A stretch of DNA of 64,000 nt from Neisseria dumasiana (lineage in GTDB: Bacteria > Pseudomonadota > Gammaproteobacteria > Burkholderiales > Neisseriaceae). The DNA is taken from positions 868,001 through 932,000 of the forward strand of contig NZ_CP091509.1 of NCBI RefSeq assembly GCF_022870885.1. The letters are read 5' to 3'. The first letter of the stretch is position 1, and each line of letters starts with the position of its first letter. A program made the position numbers and the translations under genes. The notes beneath the pieces were generated by a model. It had not been told where the DNA came from. It saw only the letters and a list, made by a program, of their open reading frames with translations, and did not search any database. This document shows positions 46,487-55,761 of this stretch, piece by piece.

Positions 46487-47446
46487 ATGAAACCCGTTTT
46501 CTTGGATTTTGAACAACCTATTGCGGAATTAACGAAAAAAATCGATGAGTTGCGCTTTGTGCAAGGTGAGTCGGCCGTAGATATTTCAGAAGAAATCGTC
46601 CGCCTGCAGAAAAAAAGTGCCGATTTAACCAAATCGATTTTCAGCAAACTCACTCCCGCCCAAGTATCCCAAGTATCGCGTCATCCCCAACGCCCTTACA
46701 CATTAGACTATATCAACACCATTTTTACCGATTTCGAAGAGTTGCACGGCGACCGCCACTATGCCGACGACCATGCCATTATCGGCGGATTGGCGCGCTT
46801 CAACGGCCAAAGCGTAGTAGTGATCGGACATCAGAAAGGCCGTGATACCAAAGAAAAAATCCGCCGTAATTTCGGCATGCCGCGGCCCGAAGGCTACCGT
46901 AAAGCATTGCGTTTGATGCAGCTGGCCGAAAAATTCCATCTGCCTGTGATGACGTTTATCGACACGCCGGGTGCTTATCCCGGTATCGGCGCAGAAGAAC
47001 GTAACCAATCGGAAGCCATCGGCCGCAACCTTTACGAATTAACCAAACTGCATGTGCCGGTGTTGTGTACGATTATTGGCGAGGGCGGTTCCGGCGGCGC
47101 ATTGGCGATTGCCGTGGGTGATTATGTCAATATGCTTCAATATTCCACCTATTCGGTGATCTCGCCCGAAGGTTGCGCCTCTATTTTGTGGAAAACTGCA
47201 GAAAAAGCATCCGATGCTGCGCAAGCGTTGGGTATTACCGCCAAGCGTTTGGCCGAATTAAAATTGATCGACCGCGTGATTGAAGAACCTTTGGGTGGTG
47301 CCCACCGTGATCATGCCGAAATGGCAAAACGCGTTAAGGATGTGTTGGCCGAGCAACTGCGTATGGCGCAAGATATGCCTATGTCCGACCTGCTTACCCG
47401 CCGTTTCGACCGGATTATGTCTTACGGCCAATTTGTAGAGAAATAA
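46487..47446 (+). CDS. accA: Acetyl-CoA carboxylase carboxyltransferase subunit alpha
   Basis: A 319-residue subunit that with AccD transfers the carboxyl group from biotin to acetyl-CoA, the first committed step of fatty-acid synthesis. Typical segments: [18 protein letters not shown] at the start, [45 protein letters not shown] and [11 protein letters not shown] (oxyanion/acetyl-CoA site). It is a complete gene with a strong intrinsic terminator 16 bases after the stop. Confidence 0.96.
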   Translation: MKPVFLDFEQPIAELTKKIDELRFVQGESAVDISEEIVRLQKKSADLTKSIFSKLTPAQVSQVSRHPQRPYTLDYINTIFTDFEELHGDRHYADDHAIIGGLARFNGQSVVVIGHQKGRDTKEKIRRNFGMPRPEGYRKALRLMQLAEKFHLPVMTFIDTPGAYPGIGAEERNQSEAIGRNLYELTKLHVPVLCTIIGEGGSGGALAIAVGDYVNMLQYSTYSVISPEGCASILWKTAEKASDAAQALGITAKRLAELKLIDRVIEEPLGGAHRDHAEMAKRVKDVLAEQLRMAQDMPMSDLLTRRFDRIMSYGQFVEK

Positions 47447-47461
47447 ACCGGGCATCAATAC

Positions 47462-47497
47462 AAAAAACAGCAGGCGTTAAAACCTGCTGTTTTTTTA
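47462..47497 (+). terminator. Intrinsic terminator after accA
   Basis: AAAAAACAGCAGG pairs with CCTGCTGTTTTTTT around an 8-base loop. Confidence 0.9.
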
Positions 47498-47641
47498 TAT
47501 TGAAATGCCCGTTCGTGCCGCAAGCGTGAAGCTTTGCGGCTGCGCTGCCTATTTAAACGACGGTAACGGTTTAAGGCCGTCTGAATTAGCCCAAACCGCT
47601 TTTTTCAGCTAAAATAAGCGGCTATTTGATCCCGATTTATC

Positions 47642-47682
47642 AGGCCGTCTGAAACGGTATGTTCTTCTTTTTCAGACGGCCT
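47642..47682. repeat. DUS inverted pair upstream of lepA
   Basis: AGGCCGTCTGAA and TTCAGACGGCCT with a 17-base spacer lie about 20 bases before the lepA start. accA already has its own terminator, so this pair is in the lepA leader. Confidence 0.75.
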
Positions 47683-47702
47683 CTCACAGAATAACGAGCA
47701 GC

Positions 47703-49508
47703 ATGTCTAACTCAATGAAAAACATTAGAAACTTTTCCATTATCGCCCATATCGACCACGGCAAATCCACACTGGCCGACCGCTTTATCCAATATTGCGG
47801 CGGCTTGGAAATGCGCGAAATGAGCACGCAGGTGCTGGACTCGATGGATATTGAAAAAGAGCGCGGCATTACCATCAAAGCGCAAACCGCCGCCCTGAAC
47901 TATAAGGCGCGCGACGGGCAAACCTATCAGCTCAACCTAATCGACACCCCCGGACACGTCGATTTTTCCTACGAAGTGTCCCGCTCGTTATCTGCTTGCG
48001 AAGGCGCGCTCTTGGTTGTGGACGCTTCGCAAGGCGTGGAAGCGCAAACCGTGGCCAACTGCTATACCGCGATTGATTTGGGTGTGGAAGTGGTGCCCGT
48101 GCTGAATAAAATCGATTTACCCGCAGCCGACCCCGACCGCGTGGCGCAGGAAATCGAAGACATCATCGGTATCGATGCTGTCGGTGCAGTAACCTGCTCT
48201 GCCAAAAGCGGCTTGGGCGTGGAAGACGTGTTGGAAGAAATCGTTGCCAAAATTCCTGCTCCCGAAGGCGATGAAGATGCACCCTTGCAAGCCATGATCA
48301 TCGACTCTTGGTTTGATAATTATGTCGGCGTGGTGATGCTTATCCGCGTTAAAGAAGGCCGTCTGAAACTGAAAGACAAGCTGCTGTTTATGAGCACCAA
48401 AGCCGAAACGCAGGCGGAGCAACTTGGTGTGTTTACGCCGAAATCGGTTCAAAAACAAGAATTAAAAGCCGGCGAAGTAGGCTTCCTGATTACCGGTATT
48501 AAAGAATTGAATGCCGCCAAAGTTGGCGACACCATTACTTTGACAGCCAATCCTGCCGAAAAAGCTCTGCCCGGTTTCCAAGAGGTTCAATCGCAGGTAT
48601 TTGCCGGTTTGTATCCGGTGGAAAGCCACGATTACGAAGCCTTGCGCGATGCTTTGGAAAAACTGCAATTAAACGACGCTTCGCTGAAATTCGAGCCGGA
48701 AGTTTCTCAAGCCTTGGGTTTCGGTTTCCGCTGCGGCTTCTTGGGGTTGTTGCATTTGGAAATCGTGCAGGAACGCTTGGAGCGCGAATTCGATATGGAT
48801 TTGATTACCAGCGCGCCGACGGTGGTATATGAAGTATTGCTGAAAAACGGCGAAAAAATCGAAGTGGAGAACCCGTCCAAACTGCCCGATGTCGGCAGTA
48901 TCGACACGATATTCGAGCCGATTATCACGGCCACGATTTTGGTGCCGCAGGAATATGTGGGTGCGGTGATGACCTTGTGCAACCAAAAACGCGGCGTGCA
49001 AAAAAACATGCAATACATGGGCCGCCAAGTGATGCTCACTTACGATCTGCCGATGAACGAAGTGGTGATGGATTTCTTCGACAAGCTCAAATCCACTTCA
49101 CGCGGCTATGCTTCGTTGGATTATGAGTTTAAAGAATTCCAAGCGGCCGATCTGATTAAGCTGGATATTATGGTGAACGGCGAAAAAGTCGATGCTTTGA
49201 GCCTGATTGTCCACCGCTCCAATGCCGTGTTCCGCGGCCGCGAATTGGCGGCGAAAATGCGCGAACTGATTCCGCGTCAGATGTTCGATATTGCCGTACA
49301 AGCGGCAATCGGCAGCCAGATTATCGCCCGCGAAACCGTAAAAGCCCTGCGTAAAAACGTATTGGCCAAATGTTACGGCGGCGATATTACGCGTAAGAAA
49401 AAACTTCTTGAAAAACAGAAAGCCGGTAAACGCCGCATGAAGCAGGTCGGCAATGTGGAAATTCCGCAGAGCGCGTTTTTGGCTATTTTGCAGGTTGGGG
49501 ATAAATAA
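47703..49508 (+). CDS. lepA: Elongation factor 4 (LepA)
   Basis: A 601-residue ribosome-binding translational GTPase (back-translocase). G1 [10 protein letters not shown]2 region [10 protein letters not shown]3 DTPGH, G4 NKID and G5 SAKSG are all present, followed by EF-G-like domains and the LepA-specific C-terminus ([19 protein letters not shown]). The start could be 47703 ([10 protein letters not shown]) or the internal ATG at 47715; the first is chosen because GAG lies at a suitable distance upstream. The stop overlaps the lepB start by one base. Confidence 0.96.
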   Translation: MSNSMKNIRNFSIIAHIDHGKSTLADRFIQYCGGLEMREMSTQVLDSMDIEKERGITIKAQTAALNYKARDGQTYQLNLIDTPGHVDFSYEVSRSLSACEGALLVVDASQGVEAQTVANCYTAIDLGVEVVPVLNKIDLPAADPDRVAQEIEDIIGIDAVGAVTCSAKSGLGVEDVLEEIVAKIPAPEGDEDAPLQAMIIDSWFDNYVGVVMLIRVKEGRLKLKDKLLFMSTKAETQAEQLGVFTPKSVQKQELKAGEVGFLITGIKELNAAKVGDTITLTANPAEKALPGFQEVQSQVFAGLYPVESHDYEALRDALEKLQLNDASLKFEPEVSQALGFGFRCGFLGLLHLEIVQERLEREFDMDLITSAPTVVYEVLLKNGEKIEVENPSKLPDVGSIDTIFEPIITATILVPQEYVGAVMTLCNQKRGVQKNMQYMGRQVMLTYDLPMNEVVMDFFDKLKSTSRGYASLDYEFKEFQAADLIKLDIMVNGEKVDALSLIVHRSNAVFRGRELAAKMRELIPRQMFDIAVQAAIGSQIIARETVKALRKNVLAKCYGGDITRKKKLLEKQKAGKRRMKQVGNVEIPQSAFLAILQVGDK

Positions 49509-50521
49509 TGAGTAAAACATTGATACTGGGCGCAATTGCCGCTTTGATCATCGGTTTCGTGCTGTTTGCCAGAAGCAACAAACAGCGTGAAGAAAACGGT
49601 GAGTGGAGCAATTCGCTGCAATGGGGCTATTTGCTGATGATGGTCGGCATATTCGGCGTGCTGTCGGCATTCATGAGTTTTACCGCAGTTTTGCTGATTT
49701 TCGTGTTGATTACAGGCGTAATCTGGTTTGTCCATAAAGGCCGTCTGAAAAAACAACCTGAACATCATGGCAGCAACAACCACTTTACCGATTATTTGGG
49801 CGGCTTTTTTCCCATCATTTTAGTGGTATTTGTGCTGCGTACATTTGTTGCAGAGCCTTTTCAAATTCCCTCAAGCTCGATGAGGCCTGGGTTGGTAGTA
49901 GGTGATTTTATTTTGGTGAATAAATTTGCCTACGGTATCCGAACCCCGATCATCAATAATGTATTAATTCCCACCGGACAAATACAGCGCGGTGATGTTG
50001 CGGTATTTAATTATCCGGAAGACCCTAAAATCAATTACATAAAGCGGATTGTCGCCCTGCCCGGGGATGTTGTCGAATATCAAGATAAGGTATTGACGAT
50101 CAACGGCGTGAGGGAAAAAGACATACTCAAAGGCACATATTCTTATCAAGATGATCAAGATCCTTCATTAAATAGAGAAGCTAAAATTTATCAGGCTTCC
50201 GTATTCGATCATGATTTCGATGTGTTAAAAATGGATGATGTTCCGGCGGTAGATTTGAATGCGGTGAATTTTGTACAGCACAGAATGGCCGAAGCCGGCT
50301 TGCAAAGCGGCCTGATTGAAAACTGCCAATATGCGGCAGACGGAAGCGGCTTTGCGTGCAAAGTGCCTGAAGGTCATTACTTTGCACTGGGCGATAATCG
50401 GGACGGAAGCTCCGATTCGCGTTATTGGGGTTTTGTGAGTGATAAATATATTGTCGGAAAAGCCTTTTTTATTTGGATGAACTTCCGCGATATGAGCCGT
50501 ATAGGAACGACTATCCGTTAA
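49508..50521 (+). CDS. lepB: Signal peptidase I
   Basis: A 337-residue inner-membrane serine protease cleaving Sec/Tat signal peptides. Hydrophobic segments at about 4-21, 40-78 and 98-112 are followed by the periplasmic catalytic domain. The catalytic Ser124 lies in IPSSSMRPGL and the general base Lys180 in NYIKRIVALPGD; GDNRDGSSDSRYWG is box E. It is in an operon with lepA (TAATG overlap). A DUS core lies near codon 79 (GRLKK). A strong terminator follows. Confidence 0.95.
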   Translation: MSKTLILGAIAALIIGFVLFARSNKQREENGEWSNSLQWGYLLMMVGIFGVLSAFMSFTAVLLIFVLITGVIWFVHKGRLKKQPEHHGSNNHFTDYLGGFFPIILVVFVLRTFVAEPFQIPSSSMRPGLVVGDFILVNKFAYGIRTPIINNVLIPTGQIQRGDVAVFNYPEDPKINYIKRIVALPGDVVEYQDKVLTINGVREKDILKGTYSYQDDQDPSLNREAKIYQASVFDHDFDVLKMDDVPAVDLNAVNFVQHRMAEAGLQSGLIENCQYAADGSGFACKVPEGHYFALGDNRDGSSDSRYWGFVSDKYIVGKAFFIWMNFRDMSRIGTTIR

Positions 50522-50539
50522 TCATCTCTTTTTGTTTGG

Positions 50540-50578
50540 AAAAGCCGAATTCGAGTTGATCGAGAATTCGGCTTTTTT
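50540..50578 (+). terminator. Intrinsic terminator after lepB
   Basis: AAAAGCCGAATTC and GAATTCGGCTTTTTT flank an 11-base loop that can itself pair (CGA/TCG). Confidence 0.9.
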
Positions 50579-50699
50579 AGTGCACGGCTTTTGAAGGCTT
50601 TTAGTATTAATGCAAGCAGCATTCGAGATATCTAAAATTTGAGACATTTGTGTCCAATCTGAATAAGGTGTTTGCTCATTGATTTAATTAGGCAGATTT

Positions 50700-50851
50700 A
50701 TAGTTAATCAGCTTATTTTTAATACAAAGCAGCAAGCCGTAGACAATACAAGTAATACGAAACCTACTCCGTTACCGCTTCAGCGGCTTATACAATCGTT
50801 CTCTGTTGAGCTAAGGACCAGCAACATCGTAGTAAAATTTGATTGACTATA
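50700..50851. repeat. Correia-like element, long form (about 152 bp)
   Basis: TATAGTTAATCAGC at one end and GATTGACTATA at the other. Internal CAAGTAATACGAAACC, CGCTTCAGCGG and CAATCGTTCTCTGTTGAGCTAAGG correspond to the internal blocks of the neisserial Correia repeat (CREE) as I recall it. Its complement aligns throughout with the element at 63468-63616. The sequence is diverged from the meningococcal consensus. Confidence 0.75.
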
Positions 50852-51553
50852 ACATGTTTCATTAAAGAATTGGATACTATATTATAGTTTTTAAGTTAAT
50901 TATTATTAATCAATAAAATAACATGTATAAACATAAGATAACTAAATCTGATAAAAATAAATAAATTTCAAATATAGTGATAAAAACTTTTACAAATTGC
51001 TAATTAATGATAATAAAATTTTATTTTTATGTCTTTTTTGAAATAAAAATTTGTTTCGGTAAGCGTTTGTTCATTATAAATGTGTAACTCAAGAATCTAT
51101 CTCAATATTTATCATTTTTATGCATTAGAATTACTTCAAAAGCATAATTATGCTTAATGAATACATGTTTGTATAATGAAATTGCGAGTTTCATCTAAAT
51201 TTATTATTAAATTAGGTTAATTATTGTTATATTTTGATATATGAATTGGAAGCAGATAAGAATTTAAAATTTATTATTTCAATGTAATATAACTACAACT
51301 TTATATGTTGATGAAGTATATATAATTTATTTTTTAATATACATAGATGTATGTAAAATTTTCTTTACTTATCAAAAAGATAACTTTAAAAATAGTAATT
51401 TTAAAAATAGATTGTAAGTTTTTTATGGATATAATCATCATAAATCCACTACATAGTCATTTTCTTAAAGCCGTATAGTTTAAGTGATAGGTTATCGGTG
51501 GATTTATTGCAGTGCGGGAGTTGTATATCCCTTTTTATTTGTTTCTGATCATC

Positions 51554-51578
51554 AAATCAAATATTTCATATTTGATTT
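51554..51578. promoter_or_regulatory. Perfect 25-base palindrome before the repeat-protein gene
   Basis: AAATCAAATAT, spacer TTC, ATATTTGATTT: 11-bp arms. It ends 38 bases before the ATG at 51617. It could be an operator or a hairpin in the mRNA leader; which cannot be told from sequence. Confidence 0.5.
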
Positions 51579-51616
51579 AGAGGGTCTGTTTAACTTGTTT
51601 ATGAAAGGAATGTATC

Positions 51617-51988
51617 ATGAAAAAATTGACTGCTGCTGTCGTGGCTTTGGGTATGAGCGCTTCTGTTTTTGCTGCCGGTTCTTTCAACCAAGCTGTTTTG
51701 AGCGGTAAAGATGCTCAATTGGTTGTTTCTACCGGTTATGCTAACGCTCAAGGTTTGAACGTGATCAATGCCAATGATTCAATTACTAAAGTTGATCAAG
51801 GTGTTTTGATCAACAACTTGGATCTGGAATTGAAGAATGCTGCTTACACTACTCAAGGTGCCAACGTAGTTGTTGCCGGCAAGGAAACTAAGAACGTAGA
51901 TCAAGAAGCTTGGGTTAACGAAGTTAAAATGAAAACCACCAATGGTTCTTACAACACTCAAGGTGTAAACGTAATTGAATTGAAATAA
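51617..51988 (+). CDS. Small exported repeat protein, candidate surface-fibre (curli-like) subunit
   Basis: A 123-residue protein with a clear signal peptide (about 1-19, VFA-A). The mature part is almost wholly imperfect repeats of about 36-40 residues: YANAQGLNVI...VDQGVLINNLDLELKN, YTTQGANVVV...VDQEAWVNEVKMKTTN, then YNTQGVNVIELK. The pattern Y-x-x-Q-G-x-N-V plus V-D-Q, rich in Gln/Asn/Gly/Val and without cysteine, recalls amyloid beta-solenoid subunits such as curlins, although it is not the exact curlin consensus. GAAAGGAATG precedes the start. The neighbouring CsgG-like gene supports export through an amyloid-type pore; this is inference. Confidence 0.72.
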   Translation: MKKLTAAVVALGMSASVFAAGSFNQAVLSGKDAQLVVSTGYANAQGLNVINANDSITKVDQGVLINNLDLELKNAAYTTQGANVVVAGKETKNVDQEAWVNEVKMKTTNGSYNTQGVNVIELK

Positions 51989-52091
51989 GCAGTAACTTGC
52001 TAATGGGGGTCGGTAGTTGAAATGGATTTATTTTGCTGCCGACCCCGTTTAACAATTTGATGTTTTGATGTATGGAAGGCAGGATATCATG

Positions 52092-52454
52092 ATGAACAAA
52101 TTGCTAAAGTTAACAACTCTTTTATGTGTTTCTTCAATGCTGGTGCCTGTGCCGTTGATGGCAAAACATCCGGGTTATCCTGATATACCTTCTACAAGAA
52201 CAAAAGCCATGCCGCATAAGATGATTATGGAAGCACGGGTACGTCCTCAAAGAACAAGAACTGACGGCTACCATGTTACCGATCCTTATGGAAATTCATA
52301 TTATGTTGATAATGTCATCAAGCCTAAATGTGCTTTTTATGCGAACTATATCAACACAGACTCCTCAGCCCTCAATCGTGCAGGAAGAGTTAATCAACCG
52401 AAAATTTCAAGCAAAGCTTATATTGGTAAAGTGACTATTAAAGGCTGCAATTAA
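52092..52454 (+). CDS. Small exported protein of the same module, unknown function
   Basis: A 120-residue protein with a signal peptide (cleavage near LMAKH, about 21). The mature part is basic in its first half (RVRPQRTRTDGYHVTD), and carries two cysteines (KPKCAFY and the C-terminal KGCN) that could form a disulfide. AGGA precedes two successive ATG codons; the second (52092) has better spacing. No family recognised. Its place between the repeat protein and the CsgG-like lipoprotein suggests an accessory or minor subunit. Confidence 0.65.
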   Translation: MNKLLKLTTLLCVSSMLVPVPLMAKHPGYPDIPSTRTKAMPHKMIMEARVRPQRTRTDGYHVTDPYGNSYYVDNVIKPKCAFYANYINTDSSALNRAGRVNQPKISSKAYIGKVTIKGCN

Positions 52455-52507
52455 CTATTTTTTGAATTAATTTGATTAAGATTAATTGATAGGGAGAAAG
52501 CGTTATC

Positions 52508-53395
52508 ATGAAAGCTTATGCTTTAAGGATTTTAGCTTTGGCTGTATTGTTTTCAGGCTGTTCATCGCAATCGGTAGATTATGTTTCTACTGCCGCTACG
52601 CCTAATTATACTGAATCTTCTTTAGATAAATCTTTAGACTGCGTAGGTAGGGAGTTTGAAGAATTTACCAAAACCAGCCCTCGGGTTTCTTTGTTTATCG
52701 TGTCTAATGTTATTGATGGAACGGTAAGGCAGCAGGCATTGCACAGTCCGTTGGCCGATGCGGGTGCTTTTCATTTAAAAACGCGTATCCATGCATTGTT
52801 TCCTTATACTTTAGCAAAAGTAGTGAAAGAAGAACCTTTGATTTTTCAGGCTGTTAACGGGCCGGTCGGAATCAATGCGTTCGGTTTGGTAAATACAAAT
52901 TATTTGAAAGCTTATCAAGACGGTAATCTGTCGTCTATCAATTTTATTCGTAATCAAGCCGGGTTATCTCCCGCTTCTTACCTTCAATTGATCCCGATTG
53001 AGGCGGCATTTACACGCAACGACCAAGAGGATTTTTTCAATAGAGGCCGTGGTGCCAATGCTTCACAAAGCAGAGCCAGAATACAGGGTAATATTGATTA
53101 CGGTTCGAGCAGTTCATCGAAAATCATTAGCTTAGCCGTAAATGTAAATGATCCTTCCACTAACACTATTGCTTATGCCACTTCTTTCGACTTGAAATAT
53201 TCGGCGAAAAGAAAAGAATTCAGCATACAGTTAACGGGTAAAGAACCGGGCATCGGCTATTCGTTTTCTTCGGGACAAGTGGAAAGTGTGCAAAGTGCAC
53301 AACAGGTTTTGCTTGATGCTGCCAGTTTGTGGGTTGCAGACTTGGCATATCCCGAATTACAGTTGCAAAAGAAATGCTCCCCGAAAAAATCTTAA
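52508..53395 (+). CDS. CsgG/HfaB-like outer-membrane lipoprotein
   Basis: A 295-residue lipoprotein (lipobox FSGC, Cys18). Its architecture recalls CsgG and the holdfast-anchor protein HfaB: N-terminal sensor-like domain, a central segment IQGNIDYGSSSSSKIISLAVNV...STNTIAYATSF comparable with the CsgG strand region, and the C-terminal stretch GIGYSFSSGQVESVQSAQQVLLDAASLWVADLAY, comparable with the CsgG EVGYTSNEPV...C-terminal helix. CsgG forms a nonameric secretion pore for curli subunits. Homology is proposed from pattern, not from an alignment score. GGGAGAAAG precedes the ATG. Confidence 0.68.
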   Translation: MKAYALRILALAVLFSGCSSQSVDYVSTAATPNYTESSLDKSLDCVGREFEEFTKTSPRVSLFIVSNVIDGTVRQQALHSPLADAGAFHLKTRIHALFPYTLAKVVKEEPLIFQAVNGPVGINAFGLVNTNYLKAYQDGNLSSINFIRNQAGLSPASYLQLIPIEAAFTRNDQEDFFNRGRGANASQSRARIQGNIDYGSSSSSKIISLAVNVNDPSTNTIAYATSFDLKYSAKRKEFSIQLTGKEPGIGYSFSSGQVESVQSAQQVLLDAASLWVADLAYPELQLQKKCSPKKS

Positions 53396-53458
53396 ACTGT
53401 CAGCTTTATTTAAGACATAATCCGATGGGTAGAAGTCGGTTATAGTAAAATGGTCATT

Positions 53459-53493
53459 AAAGGCCGTCTGTACAAACGGTATGGGCGGCCTTT
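53459..53493 (+). terminator. Degenerate DUS-like hairpin in the module
   Basis: AAAGGCCG pairs with CGGCCTTT. The inner sequence (GTCTGTACAAACGG...) looks like a mutated DUS pair that has lost the terminal GAA. It lies between the CsgG-like gene and the last lipoprotein gene. Confidence 0.5.
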
Positions 53494-53530
53494 ATGTTTA
53501 ACGATGTTTACTGCTTGGTAGGGAAAAATC

Positions 53531-54067
53531 GTGGCCTTTAGAAAAATGAATATAAAAGAGTATTGGCGTTTATGTATTTGTTTACCGTCGATCATGTTTG
53601 TGGCTGCATGTGCCTATCCGCAAAGCAAACCTGATCAAAAGCATCCGGTTTCAGCAGAGCAAACAAATGCTCACATACAAAGCCAGTTTGACAAACCACA
53701 TGAAAATTTGGACTTGGAAACTTCTTACGGCAAAAAAAGCAGAGGCATGAAGAAGATGGCCAAGCAGGCAGATCATGTAACGGCTGAAGGTGAAGTTAAA
53801 AAGGCAGATAATCCGCCTGCTCCGATCATTAATCCGGATAAAGCCAAAGCTGCTTCGCGTGAGTTTAAGATTCAGGCTGAAGCAAATCCGCCTTACAAAG
53901 GGTTGGATGAGTTGAGCGAAGAAGAACACGATAAGATTTTGAAAAAATCTTTGCCCTTGATAGGCCAATATGGCAATGTCGATTCAACGGGTTTGGGGCA
54001 TTATCCCCGCCGACAGGGGGAGCAGTATCAATCTGACAAACCGATTATTTATTATATTGATGAGTAA
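53531..54067 (+). CDS. Lipoprotein of unknown function, last gene of the curli-like module
   Basis: A 178-residue protein. It starts with GTG (GGGA six bases upstream); an internal ATG at 53546 has no ribosome site. The N-terminus has a hydrophobic stretch ending FVAAC (Cys27), a plausible lipobox preceded by an unusually long charged region. The mature part is polar and charged, rich in Lys/Glu/Pro and probably extended (KADNPPAPIINPDKAKAASREFK), ending in YYIDE. No family recognised. It is co-directional with the CsgG-like gene and ends at an AT-form DUS hairpin. Confidence 0.65.
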   Translation: MAFRKMNIKEYWRLCICLPSIMFVAACAYPQSKPDQKHPVSAEQTNAHIQSQFDKPHENLDLETSYGKKSRGMKKMAKQADHVTAEGEVKKADNPPAPIINPDKAKAASREFKIQAEANPPYKGLDELSEEEHDKILKKSLPLIGQYGNVDSTGLGHYPRRQGEQYQSDKPIIYYIDE

Positions 54068-54086
54068 TTTGAGTACTTAATATTAA

Positions 54087-54116
54087 GATGCCGTCTGAAT
54101 TGTTTCAGACGGCATC
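54087..54116. terminator. AT-form DUS hairpin between the module and ruvB
   Basis: GATGCCGTCTGAA and TTCAGACGGCATC with a 4-base loop lie between convergent genes. Both arms are AT-form DUS. ATTTATTTTT follows on the plus strand. Confidence 0.75.
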
Positions 54117-54118
54117 AT

Positions 54119-55150
<1,032 letters not shown>

Positions 55151-55178
55151 AGTTAACAACTCGTAAGTTAAGTTTTTG

Positions 55179-55207
55179 AGGCCGTCTGAAACATATTTTC
55201 AGACGGC
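55179..55207 (-). terminator. DUS hairpin between the CPHC protein gene and ruvB
   Basis: GCCGTCTGAA and TTCAGACGGC, 7-base loop, between two co-oriented minus-strand genes. No U-tract follows on the minus strand, so attenuation is more likely than full termination. Confidence 0.5.
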
Positions 55208-55219
55208 TTTGCTATTTAT

Positions 55220-55531
55220 TTACCCGGTATGACTGTTTTGCCGCCAAACCAAATAATCGCGCAGCGGCGGCATGGGCGGGTTGATGCAGTGCGGGCATAC
55301 GCCGGTGATGTCTTCATCGTCATCTTCGATATGGAGGGCGTTGGGATCGAACCGTGCCTGCTGTGCTACGGCATGTGCCAAAGCTTGTTCCTGCACAACG
55401 TCAAACTCAAAACCGTTGAGAATTTCGCGCAAGAGTTCATGTTCTGCGTTGCTGAAATTTTCGCTGTTCAGGGTGATCAGGCGCAGATAGTCGCGGTTGC
55501 TTATTTTTTGGTGGAGTAAGTCGGTGTTCAT
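55220..55531 (-). CDS. Small protein with CPHC motif, unknown function
   Basis: A 103-residue soluble protein. The N-terminal half looks helical (NRDYLRLITLNSENFSNAEHELLREILNGFEFDVV). An acidic patch HIEDDDEDITG then precedes CPHCINPPMP, a possible zinc-binding or redox CxxC segment. No signal peptide. I do not recognise a named family. It lies just upstream of ruvB on the same strand with a DUS hairpin between. Confidence 0.65.
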   Translation of the reverse strand: MNTDLLHQKISNRDYLRLITLNSENFSNAEHELLREILNGFEFDVVQEQALAHAVAQQARFDPNALHIEDDDEDITGVCPHCINPPMPPLRDYLVWRQNSHTG

Positions 55532-55691
55532 GGTTATAAGGCCGTCTGAAACGGTTGGGTTGGTGTGAGATGAATCAAAGAGTTTGGAATTATAACGTGT
55601 TTCAGACGGCAGCGGACGTTGCCGTGCGTTGTGAAACAGGCTCAGGGTTGGGAGGTTGATGGTGAATCATGATCTGAAACATTCATAACCA

Positions 55692-55738
55692 TTCAGACGG
55701 CCTCATATACGTTTTAGCGCATTTTGAGGCCGTCTGAA
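55692..55738 (-). terminator. DUS inverted pair after the MFS gene
   Basis: TTCAGACGGCCT and AGGCCGTCTGAA with a 23-base loop lie about 25 bases beyond the MFS stop. The long loop and missing U-tract make termination doubtful. Confidence 0.45.
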
Positions 55739-55761
55739 AAATGAATAGATAGTAGGTTCGA

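Larger units (their letters stand above)
50579..51616. other. AT-rich non-coding region (about 1 kb) upstream of the curli-like module
   Basis: No credible gene on either strand. The first part holds a long Correia-like element (50700-50851). From about 50860 to 51480 the sequence is extremely AT-rich with many A/T runs, unlike anything else in the window. ATAAATCCAC (51440-51449) and GTGGATTTAT (51498-51507) form a 10-bp inverted repeat, and a perfect 11-bp palindrome lies at 51554-51578. No DUS is present. It probably contains the promoter and regulatory DNA of the downstream gene. Confidence 0.7.

Noticed and set aside
50860..51480. Replication origin or att site in the AT-rich tract
   Set aside because: No DnaA-box cluster, dnaA neighbour, tRNA end or integrase was seen; AT-richness alone is insufficient.
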